Below, piece after piece: positions 1 through 6,006 of a stretch of DNA of 8,403 bases. Every line of letters begins with the position of its first letter. Positions within the stretch are counted from its first letter, which is position 1. Below the pieces are notes generated by a model. It saw only the letters and a program-made list of their open reading frames with translations. It had not been told where the DNA came from and made no database searches. A program made the translations under genes and the position numbers. Origin of the DNA: Thermoleophilaceae bacterium. GTDB lineage: Bacteria > Actinomycetota > Thermoleophilia > Solirubrobacterales > Thermoleophilaceae. The DNA lies in NCBI GenBank assembly GCA_013812065.1, contig JACCUC010000103.1:1-8403 (forward strand), given 5' to 3'.

Positions 1-120
1 GCTCACGGCCGGTGGCTTTCGCCCGGCGGCGCAGGTGGGGCGGTGGGGCGTGTCAGCCGCCTGCCCGCCGGGCGCGTCCGCCCGGCGCTGAGCCCACGAG
101 TGTCTATCGTTCGCGCGCCC

Positions 121-1677
121 ATGGCCCCCCTCGCCCTCGCCCGCCGTCGGCTGGCCGGAGCCCGCCTGCCCGTGACCCCGCTCGCGAGCGCCGGACTCGT
201 CTCCGCGCTCGTGCTCGTGTCACTGCTGCTTCGCGTGCGCGGCGTCGGCGGGCCGTTCTGGATCGACGAGGGACTATCGGTCGGCATCTCCTCGTTCCCC
301 TTTCTCGAGATCCCCTCGATCCTGCGCTTCGACGGCTCTCCGCCGCTCTACTACCTGCTGTTGCACGGGTGGATGGAGCTGTTCGGGCGCTCCGAGGGCG
401 CCACCCACGCCCTCTCGCTGATCTTCGCGCTCGTGTCGATCCCGGTCGGGCTGTGGGCCGGGTGGAGCCTGTTCGGGCCACGCGCCGGGTGGTTCTGCGC
501 GGGCCTGTTCGCGCTCAATCCCTTCCTTACCGTCTACTCCCACGAGACGCGCATGTACTCGTTGATGGTCCTACTCGGGCTCGTGGCCACCGCGGCGTTC
601 GTGCACGCCTTCGTGCTCGACCGCCGCCGCTTCGCAATCGTCTTCGGCGTCGTCCTGGCGCTGATGCTCTACACCCACCACTGGGCGATCTTCTTCATCG
701 GTGCGAGCGGAGCCGCGCTACTCGCCGTGGCGCGCCAGCGACCGGAGCGGCGCTGGACCGTCGTGCGCGACGGCGGCCTCGCGTTCGGGGCAGCGATCCT
801 CGTCTGGCTGCCGTGGGTGCCGACGCTCGTCTTCCAGGTCGCCCACACCGGAGCGCCGTGGGCCAACGTGCCCACGCCGGGCGACGTCCAGGGCGGGATG
901 GGTGCGGTCGTCGGGGGCCTCGGACCCGCCATCGGGCTTCTGCTCGTGGCCGGCACGGGGGTGTCTCACATCGTGCGCCGTCGCCGATCCATCGAGCGGC
1001 TCGAGATACTGACGCTGGCCGGGCTCGGCGTGGGGACGCTGCTGCTCGCCTGGGCGGCCTCTCAGGTCTCGCCGACGTGGGCCTTCCGCTACCTGGCCGT
1101 GGTCGTCGGGCCGGTGCTGCTGCTCACCGGCGTGGGCCTCGCGCGGGCGCGGCGCCAGGGCGTCGCGGCGCTGGCCCTCGTCGCTCTGCTGTGGCTTCCC
1201 CAGGGGGTCAGCTCCGAGCCGGCCACCAGCGAGAAGAGCGTCGTCGCCGAGGTCGAGCCGCTGCTCGGTCGCGGCGACCTCGTCGTCTCGACCCACCCAG
1301 AGCGGACGACCGTGCTCGACTACTACCTGCCCTCGGGCATGCGCTACGTCACGAGCCTGGGTCCGGTCAAGGATCCGCGCTACATGGACTGGCGCGACGT
1401 GCTCGGCCGCCTGCAGGAAGCTCGCGCCTCCAAGACGATCGGGCCGACGCTTGATAGGTTGGACACCGGCAAGGACATCCTGCTCGTGCGACCGGTTACC
1501 GAGATCAGCGACCAGTGGAAAGCTCCGTGGACGGAACTCGTGCGTAGACGCTCGGCGCAGTGGGCGCGGCTCCTGCGTGAGGACTCGCGCTTCGTCCGCC
1601 GGGCCGTGGCGCCCGACGGTCCGACGCCGGCCGAGAGCGGCGTGCGGGCCACGCTGTACACGAAGGTCAACGACTAG
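121..1677 (+). CDS. GT39-like polytopic membrane glycosyltransferase
   Basis: Probable integral-membrane glycosyltransferase of the GT-C fold (GT39/ArnT/PMT-like), which moves sugars from a polyprenyl-phosphate donor to an acceptor on the outer face of the membrane. Seen: 518 residues from this ATG, with about ten hydrophobic segments (near 22-38, 97-117, 122-138, 146-166, 171-205, 218-238, 260-280, 295-312, 320-340, 345-360). The first loop carries WIDEGLS (Asp49-Glu50), the acidic pair typical of the catalytic loop, followed by SPPLYYLLLHGWM (73-85) and HETRMYSL (141-148), both typical of the GT39-like group. Residues 361-518 form a soluble, probably extracytoplasmic C-terminal domain. The start is uncertain: the frame is open to the window edge, with in-frame GTG codons at 43 and 100, and no Shine-Dalgarno sequence marks any of them. 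ATG 121 was chosen because the basic stretch before TM1 begins there. Donor and acceptor are unknown. It is followed 45 bases later by the oxidoreductase gene. Confidence 0.82.
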   Translation: MAPLALARRRLAGARLPVTPLASAGLVSALVLVSLLLRVRGVGGPFWIDEGLSVGISSFPFLEIPSILRFDGSPPLYYLLLHGWMELFGRSEGATHALSLIFALVSIPVGLWAGWSLFGPRAGWFCAGLFALNPFLTVYSHETRMYSLMVLLGLVATAAFVHAFVLDRRRFAIVFGVVLALMLYTHHWAIFFIGASGAALLAVARQRPERRWTVVRDGGLAFGAAILVWLPWVPTLVFQVAHTGAPWANVPTPGDVQGGMGAVVGGLGPAIGLLLVAGTGVSHIVRRRRSIERLEILTLAGLGVGTLLLAWAASQVSPTWAFRYLAVVVGPVLLLTGVGLARARRQGVAALALVALLWLPQGVSSEPATSEKSVVAEVEPLLGRGDLVVSTHPERTTVLDYYLPSGMRYVTSLGPVKDPRYMDWRDVLGRLQEARASKTIGPTLDRLDTGKDILLVRPVTEISDQWKAPWTELVRRRSAQWARLLREDSRFVRRAVAPDGPTPAESGVRATLYTKVND

Positions 1678-1722
1678 ACACTGAGCGCCCGCGCGGCGCC
1701 CGTCCTTCTCCGACTCCCGCCT

Positions 1723-3237
1723 ATGACCGACACCCTCGCCCCTTCCGACGAGCAGCTCGTTCCCGACGCCGACGGCCGTCCCACGGTCGTCCTGGGCGGC
1801 GGGCCGGCCGGGCTCACCGCCGGCTACCTGCTCGCCAAGCAAGGGCGTCCCGTCCTCGTGCTCGAGGCGGAGGATCAGGTCGGCGGACTCGCCAAGACGG
1901 TCGAGCACGACGGCTATCGCTTCGATCTCGGCGGCCACCGTTTCTTCACCAAGGCCAAGGAGGTCGACGCCCTCTGGCACGAGGTCATGCGCGAGGAGTT
2001 CCTGCTGCGACCGCGCATGTCGCGGATCTACTGGAACGGCAAGTTCCTCGATTACCCGCTCAACGGCACCGACGTGATCAAGAAGCTCGGCCCGATCGAG
2101 CTCACCCGGTCTTTTCTCTCCTACCTGCGCGCGGCGCTCTTCGCCCGCAAGGGAAACGAGCAGAACCTCGAGGAGTGGGTCTCGAACCGCTTCGGCAAGC
2201 GGCTGTTCACGCTGTTCTTCAAGTCCTACACCGAGAAGGTGTGGGGCGTCCCGACCACGGAGATCCGCGCCGAGTGGGCCGCGCAGCGCATCAAGGGGCT
2301 CTCCTTCATGAGCGCCGCCAAGGCCGCCTTCTTCGGCAACAAGGGCAACAAGGTCAAGAGCCTGATCGACCAGTTCCACTACCCGCGCTTCGGGCCGGGG
2401 CAGATGTGGGACACGATGACCGAGGAGATCGAGCGCCTCGGCGGGGAGGTGCGGCTGAACGCGCCGGTACACAAGCTTCACGTCGAGAACGGGCGCATAG
2501 CCGAGGTCGAGGCCGGCGGCGAGCGGATCCGCCCGGGCGCGGTGATCTCCTCGCTCCCGCTGCGGTCGATGGTCGGCCTGCTGTCCGACGAGGCCGATGC
2601 CGAGGTCGCCGAAGCCGCGCGCGGTCTGCGCTACCGCGACTTCCTGAGCGTCGCGCTCGTGCTCGACGGGGAGGACCTCTTCCCCGACAACTGGATCTAC
2701 ATCCACGAGCCGAGCGTCGAGGTGGGGCGGATTCAGAACTTCCGCTCGTGGAGCCCGTGGATGGTCCCCGATCCGTCGAAGGCGTGCGTCGGGCTCGAGT
2801 ACTTCTGCTTCGCCGGCGACGAGCTGTGGACGATGAAGGACGAGGATCTCGTCAAGCTCGCCGCCAAGGAGCTCGATCAGCTCGGCCTCGCCTCGGCCGA
2901 GAAGGTCGAGCGAGGGTACGCCGTGCGGGTCCCGAAGGCCTATCCGATGTACGACGCCGACTACGCGGAGCGGGTCGAGAAGATCCGCGCCTTCCTCGAG
3001 AGCTTCGGCAACCTCCAACAGGTCGGCCGTAACGGCCTGCACCGCTACAACAACTCGGACCACTCGATGCTGACCGCGATGCGCGCCGTCGAGAACCTGA
3101 CGAGCGACACCGCACACGACCTGTGGGCGGTCAACGCCGAGTCGGTCTATCACGAGGAAACCGTCGCGGATGAGCAGCCGTACCGGGAAGCGCCCGAGAC
3201 GCCGGCCATGGCCCAGCCGCTCGCCAGCAAGAGCTAG
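1723..3237 (+). CDS. FAD-dependent oxidoreductase, amine-oxidase / UDP-galactopyranose-mutase-like fold
   Basis: A flavoprotein of 504 residues. Seen: an N-terminal Rossmann motif VVLGGGPAGLTAGYLL (22-37), with Glu48 at the end of the second strand (VLVLEAE) placed to bind the FAD ribose, then VGGLAKT (53-59) and GGHRFF (70-75). The C-terminal flavin-binding region GRNGLHRYNNSDHSMLTAM (435-453) is typical of this family. Members are usually annotated as NAD(P)/FAD-dependent oxidoreductases related to protoporphyrinogen oxidase (COG1232) or to UDP-galactopyranose mutase, and often sit beside glycosyltransferase genes. I see no signal peptide or membrane segment, so it is probably cytoplasmic. 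Residues 1-20 are an acidic leader before the first strand, and 480-504 is a low-complexity tail rich in Pro, Ala and Glu. The ATG has no Shine-Dalgarno sequence. Lying between two sugar-transfer genes, it may act on a nucleotide sugar or a lipid-linked sugar; that is inference. The exact substrate cannot be told from sequence. Confidence 0.87.
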   Translation: MTDTLAPSDEQLVPDADGRPTVVLGGGPAGLTAGYLLAKQGRPVLVLEAEDQVGGLAKTVEHDGYRFDLGGHRFFTKAKEVDALWHEVMREEFLLRPRMSRIYWNGKFLDYPLNGTDVIKKLGPIELTRSFLSYLRAALFARKGNEQNLEEWVSNRFGKRLFTLFFKSYTEKVWGVPTTEIRAEWAAQRIKGLSFMSAAKAAFFGNKGNKVKSLIDQFHYPRFGPGQMWDTMTEEIERLGGEVRLNAPVHKLHVENGRIAEVEAGGERIRPGAVISSLPLRSMVGLLSDEADAEVAEAARGLRYRDFLSVALVLDGEDLFPDNWIYIHEPSVEVGRIQNFRSWSPWMVPDPSKACVGLEYFCFAGDELWTMKDEDLVKLAAKELDQLGLASAEKVERGYAVRVPKAYPMYDADYAERVEKIRAFLESFGNLQQVGRNGLHRYNNSDHSMLTAMRAVENLTSDTAHDLWAVNAESVYHEETVADEQPYREAPETPAMAQPLASKS

Positions 3238-3250
3238 CTGCGGGCCGGTC

Positions 3251-4360
3251 ATGCCGCTCACCGAGGTGGCCGGTCCCGGTCGCGCCAGTCTCGTGACCGC
3301 TTCCCTTCGCGACCGAGCCTCCCCGAGCGACCTCCTCGAGCGCGAGCTCGGGCTCGCGACCTGGAGCGCGCGCAACAGCATCTCGGCCGAGCGCTACGAC
3401 CTCGAGCGCCTACTCGAGCTCAAGCGGCAGACCGTGTCGGTCGTGCTGCCGGCGCGCGAGGTGGGCCAGACCATCGCCACCGTGCTCGACGCCCTCGCGC
3501 CGCTACGAGGGGCGGGATTGATCGAGGAGATCGTCGTCGTCGACGCGGCCTCGCAGGACGGCACGGCCGGGATCGCGGTCGAGCGTGGCGCGGCCGTGCT
3601 CCAGGAGTCCGAGATCCTGCCCGGCTTAGGCGCCGCTCGTGGGAAGGGCGACGCCATGTGGCGCGGGCTCGCCGCGACCTCCGGCGAGATCGTCGTCTAC
3701 ATGGACACCGACACCCGCGACTTCGACGCCCTCTTTCTGCTCGGCGTGCTCGGCCCGCTGCTCGAGCGCCCTGAGCTGCAGTTCGTCAAAGGGACGTTCC
3801 GGCGGCCGTTCGAGATCGGCGGAATAGCGGTTCCAGACGGCGGCGGCCGCGTCACCGAGCTCGTCGCGCGACCTCTGCTGAACCTGTTCAGGCCCGAGCT
3901 CGGCGGCTTCGGTCAGCCGCTCGCCGGGGAGACCGCGGCTCGCCGGACGTTGCTCGAGGAGCTGCCGTATCCGGTCGGGTACGGGGTCGAGATCGCGCTG
4001 CTGATCGACGTGGCCGCCCGAGCCGGGGTCGAGGCCATGGCCGAGGTCGACCTCGGGACGCGCCGCAACCGCCACCAGTCCCTGCGCGAGCTGAGCATGA
4101 TGGCCCTGGCGGTGCTCGGCACCGCGTCGAGGCGGATTCACGACGCCGACTCGGTCGCTGAGCTCGGGGCGGCGGCGATCGCCCTGCCGGCCGACGGTGG
4201 GACGCAACTGCGCGAGGTGTCGCTCGAGGAGCGTCCCCCGCTGGCGACGGTCTCGGCCGACGAGCTCCGGATCGCTCGGAAGCTGCTTTCGACCGCGCTC
4301 GAGGCGCGTCTGGGAGCTGCGATGCCGGCCGAGCGTGTAGCCGCGTTGGGTTCCCGGTAG
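3251..4360 (+). CDS. gpgS: Glucosyl-3-phosphoglycerate synthase-like GT81 glycosyltransferase
   Basis: GT-A fold enzyme of 369 residues. GpgS joins glucose from a nucleotide sugar (UDP-Glc in mycobacteria) to 3-phosphoglycerate, the first step to glucosylglycerate and to methylglucose lipopolysaccharide. Seen: SVVLPARE (63-70) at the first strand, IVVVDAASQDGT (94-105), GLGAARGKGDAMWRG (125-139) around the donor-binding Lys, metal-binding DTD at 152-154, FVKGTFRRPF (178-187), GGFGQPLAGE (218-227), YPVGYGVEIALLID (240-253) and RRNRHQSL (271-278). This order of motifs is typical of GpgS and of the related mannosyl-3-phosphoglycerate synthases in GT81, so the donor sugar is not certain. The usual NEE after LPA is altered here. 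ATG 3251 lies 13 bases after the previous stop; an in-frame ATG at 3170 would overlap the upstream gene by 68 bases and add an unconserved leader, so it was not used. No Shine-Dalgarno sequence. Codon 126 is the only in-frame TTA I found in the window. No GpgP phosphatase gene is nearby. Confidence 0.87.
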   Translation: MPLTEVAGPGRASLVTASLRDRASPSDLLERELGLATWSARNSISAERYDLERLLELKRQTVSVVLPAREVGQTIATVLDALAPLRGAGLIEEIVVVDAASQDGTAGIAVERGAAVLQESEILPGLGAARGKGDAMWRGLAATSGEIVVYMDTDTRDFDALFLLGVLGPLLERPELQFVKGTFRRPFEIGGIAVPDGGGRVTELVARPLLNLFRPELGGFGQPLAGETAARRTLLEELPYPVGYGVEIALLIDVAARAGVEAMAEVDLGTRRNRHQSLRELSMMALAVLGTASRRIHDADSVAELGAAAIALPADGGTQLREVSLEERPPLATVSADELRIARKLLSTALEARLGAAMPAERVAALGSR

Positions 4361-4374
4361 ATTTCGTCCTCACC

Positions 4375-5697
4375 GTGAAGGTCGGGGTTGCCAAGGAGAC
4401 GGTCGAAGGCGAGCGCCGCGTGGCGCTCGTGCCCGAGGGCGTGGCGAAGCTGCGCGATCGCGGTCTCGAGGTGGTGGTCGAGGCCGGCGCGGGGCGCGAG
4501 TACAACCTCGACTCCGTCTACGAGGAGGCCGGGGCGGAGATCGTCTCGGACGCCGAGGAGGTCTGGAGCCAAGCGGATCTCGTGGCCAAGGTCCGCGCTC
4601 CGACCGAGGACGAGCTCGCGCACGTGCACGACGGCCAGTTCGTGGTCTCCTTCCTGGCGCCCGTTCCGGGCGCTGACCTCGTCAAGGAGCTCGCCGAACG
4701 GGGCGTGACGGCCGTCAGCATGGACGCCATACCCCGCATCACGCGCGCCCAGAGCATGGACGCGCTCTCCTCCCAGAGCTCGGTTGCGGGCTACAAGTGC
4801 ATGCTCATGGGCGCCGACGCACTCGGCAAGCTGGTGCCGATGATGACCACCGCGGCGGGTACGACGAAGGCGGCCAGCGTGCTCGTCCTCGGTGCCGGCG
4901 TCGCCGGCCTCCAGGCCATCGCCATGGGGACGCGCCTCGGGGCCGACGTCTACGCCTTCGACATCCGTCCCGAGACGAAGGAGCAGATCGAGAGCCTCGG
5001 CGCGACCTTCGTCGAAGAGGAGGAGGAGCAGGATTCCGAGCCGGCTCAGGAGGAGGCCGAGGACGAGGGGCCACGCCCGGGCCTGGTCGGGCTGTGGGAC
5101 GAGCTCAAGCTGGCCTTCGGCGTCCAACCGGGGAGCGATTCGGACTCGAACGGGGCCGGTGATGCGTCCGAGGATCAAGACGACGAGGAAGACGGCGAGG
5201 ACACCGGCGGCTACGCCCAGGAGCAGGACGAGGACAAGCAGCAGCGCGACCAGGAGCTCATCAAGGCTCGCCTGGGGGAAACCGACATCGTGCTCACCAC
5301 GGCGCTCGTTCCCGGCAAGGACGCGCCGACCCTGCTCACCACGGAGATGGTCGAGGCGATGCCCGCGGGCTCGGTGGTCATCGACCTGGCGGCCGAGGCG
5401 GGCGGCAACTGCGAGCTCACCCAGCCCGGCGAGACCGTGGAGCACGAGCACGTGCGCGTGATCGGCCCGCTCGACTTGCCGAGCGGCGTGCCCGTCCACG
5501 CCAGTCAGCTCTACTCGCGCAACGTCGTCAGCCTTATCTCCCACCTAGTAACCGACGGCGATGACGATGGCGGCGGCGAGATCGAGCTCGACTTCGAGGA
5601 CGAGATCACCGACGGGGCGGTCCTCTGCCACGGCGGCGAGATCCGCCACGAGAGCGTCCGCGACGCGCTCAGCCAGGGCGATAAGGCGGAGACCTAG
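4375..5697 (+). CDS. pntAA: NAD(P) transhydrogenase subunit alpha-1 (NAD(H)-binding domain I), with acidic insertion
   Basis: Soluble domain I of the proton-translocating transhydrogenase; it binds NAD(H) and passes hydride to NADP+ on domain III of the beta subunit. Seen: the N-terminus VGVAKETVEGERRVALVP starts directly at the family's first strand, which supports GTG 4375 despite no Shine-Dalgarno sequence. PRITRAQSMDALSSQ (120-134) holds Arg121, Gln126, Asp129 and Ser132, matching Rhodospirillum rubrum Arg127, Gln132, Asp135 and Ser138 at the hydride-transfer site. The Rossmann motif GAGVAG (173-178) is followed by Asp196 (FDIRPE), which binds the NAD ribose. TTALVPGKDAP (308-318), VVIDLAAEAGGN (334-345) and the C-terminal LDFEDEI region (405-411) complete the domain. 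There is no transmembrane part; that is the next gene, as in three-subunit enzymes. At 440 residues it is longer than the usual roughly 380, because of an acidic insertion at residues 214-277 and a small Asp/Gly-rich loop near 393-401. Confidence 0.95.
   Translation: MKVGVAKETVEGERRVALVPEGVAKLRDRGLEVVVEAGAGREYNLDSVYEEAGAEIVSDAEEVWSQADLVAKVRAPTEDELAHVHDGQFVVSFLAPVPGADLVKELAERGVTAVSMDAIPRITRAQSMDALSSQSSVAGYKCMLMGADALGKLVPMMTTAAGTTKAASVLVLGAGVAGLQAIAMGTRLGADVYAFDIRPETKEQIESLGATFVEEEEEQDSEPAQEEAEDEGPRPGLVGLWDELKLAFGVQPGSDSDSNGAGDASEDQDDEEDGEDTGGYAQEQDEDKQQRDQELIKARLGETDIVLTTALVPGKDAPTLLTTEMVEAMPAGSVVIDLAAEAGGNCELTQPGETVEHEHVRVIGPLDLPSGVPVHASQLYSRNVVSLISHLVTDGDDDGGGEIELDFEDEITDGAVLCHGGEIRHESVRDALSQGDKAET
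5014..5205 (+). other. Acidic low-complexity insertion inside transhydrogenase alpha-1
   Basis: Residues 214-277 of the alpha-1 protein. By my count 26 of 64 are Asp or Glu and only two are basic (Arg234, Lys245). In E. coli PntA only about a dozen residues join the same two elements (the strand ending in FLE and the following GYA), so roughly 50 residues are extra. It has two acidic blocks, 214-231 and 255-276, around a hydrophobic amphipathic stretch at 236-250 (GLVGLWDELKLAFGV) that could form a short helix. The reading frame is intact through it and conserved family sequence resumes at GGYAQEQ (278-284), so it is not a frameshift. Disorder is inferred from composition. Confidence 0.85.
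5688..5691 (+). promoter_or_regulatory. Ribosome binding site for pntAB
   Basis: GGAG ends 8 bases before the GTG at 5700, inside the end of pntAA. It supports this GTG as the start of the alpha-2 gene, only two bases after the pntAA stop, and suggests the two are translated in a coupled way. Confidence 0.6.
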
Positions 5698-5699
5698 CG

Positions 5700-5999
5700 G
5701 TGGCGGCCGAGCTCGTCTCTCAGTTCATCGTGCTCGTCCTCGCGATCGCGCTCGGCTTCGAGCTGATCTCGCGCGTCCCGAGCCTCCTGCACACGCCGCT
5801 CATGTCCGCGACCAACGCCATCCACGGCATCGTCGTCGTGGGCGCCCTCGTGGTCGTGCTCACCGCCCACGAGACACTCACTACGGTGCTCGGGCTCGTC
5901 GCCGTCTTCTTCGGGACCGTGAACGTGGTGGGGGGCTTCATCGTCACCAACCGCATGCTCGAGATGTTCCGCGGCGGCGGACGGGGCCGCGGCGGATGA
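5700..5999 (+). CDS. pntAB: NAD(P) transhydrogenase subunit alpha-2 (membrane part of alpha)
   Basis: Small integral-membrane subunit of 99 residues, forming the alpha part of proton-channel domain II. Seen: three hydrophobic segments (about 8-24, 41-55 and 62-82) and the family signature HTPLMSATNAIHGI (31-44), then GTVNVVGGFIVTNRMLEMF (72-90). His42 lies in this signature; the same numbered residue in the Thermus thermophilus alpha-2 subunit is described as part of the proton path. The protein ends in a short Arg/Gly-rich tail (91-99; Arg91, 95, 97), probably cytoplasmic. The length matches the free alpha-2 subunits of three-subunit transhydrogenases, as opposed to the fused alpha of E. coli. 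It starts with GTG behind a GGAG ribosome site, 2 bases after pntAA, and ends 7 bases before pntB. Confidence 0.95.
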   Translation: MAAELVSQFIVLVLAIALGFELISRVPSLLHTPLMSATNAIHGIVVVGALVVVLTAHETLTTVLGLVAVFFGTVNVVGGFIVTNRMLEMFRGGGRGRGG

Positions 6000-6001
6000 G
6001 G
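5998..6001 (+). promoter_or_regulatory. Ribosome binding site for pntB
   Basis: GAGG, overlapping the TGA stop of pntAB, stands 5 bases before ATG 6007. It fixes the pntB start and implies coupled translation of the two membrane subunits. Confidence 0.6.
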
Positions 6002-6006
6002 CATCC

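Noticed and set aside
43..120. Longer start for the first gene (GTG 43, GTG 100, or beyond the window edge)
   Set aside because: The extra residues are Arg/Pro-rich without family resemblance, and none of the starts has a ribosome site; they cannot be excluded, so the start is marked uncertain.
1..120. Promoter for the operon
   Set aside because: I see no convincing -35/-10 pair in these 120 bases; the promoter may lie before the window.
1685..1699. Hairpin (GCGCC, 5-base loop, GGCGC) between the first two genes
   Set aside because: Only five base pairs and no T tract follows; such short GC palindromes are common at this base composition, so it is not called a terminator.
3170..3250. Upstream in-frame ATG that would lengthen gpgS by 27 residues
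   Set aside because: It lies within the end of the oxidoreductase gene and the added residues do not resemble the GpgS N-terminus; ATG 3251 gives normal operon spacing.
718..3381. 887-codon open frame on the - strand across the glycosyltransferase and oxidoreductase genes
   Set aside because: It is antisense to two well-recognised genes, its translation has no recognisable domain and is rich in Arg, Ala, Gly, Leu and Asp, and such long stop-free antisense frames are expected in very GC-rich coding DNA.
5014..5205. Frameshift or assembly error producing the acidic stretch
   Set aside because: Conserved transhydrogenase sequence continues in the same frame on both sides, and third-position GC bias is kept through the insertion.
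4138..5544. 468-codon open frame on the - strand opposite pntAA
   Set aside because: A shadow of pntAA, whose active-site motifs are intact; the antisense product shows no known motif, and its hydrophobic Leu/Val run simply mirrors the acidic GAG/GAC codons of the insertion.
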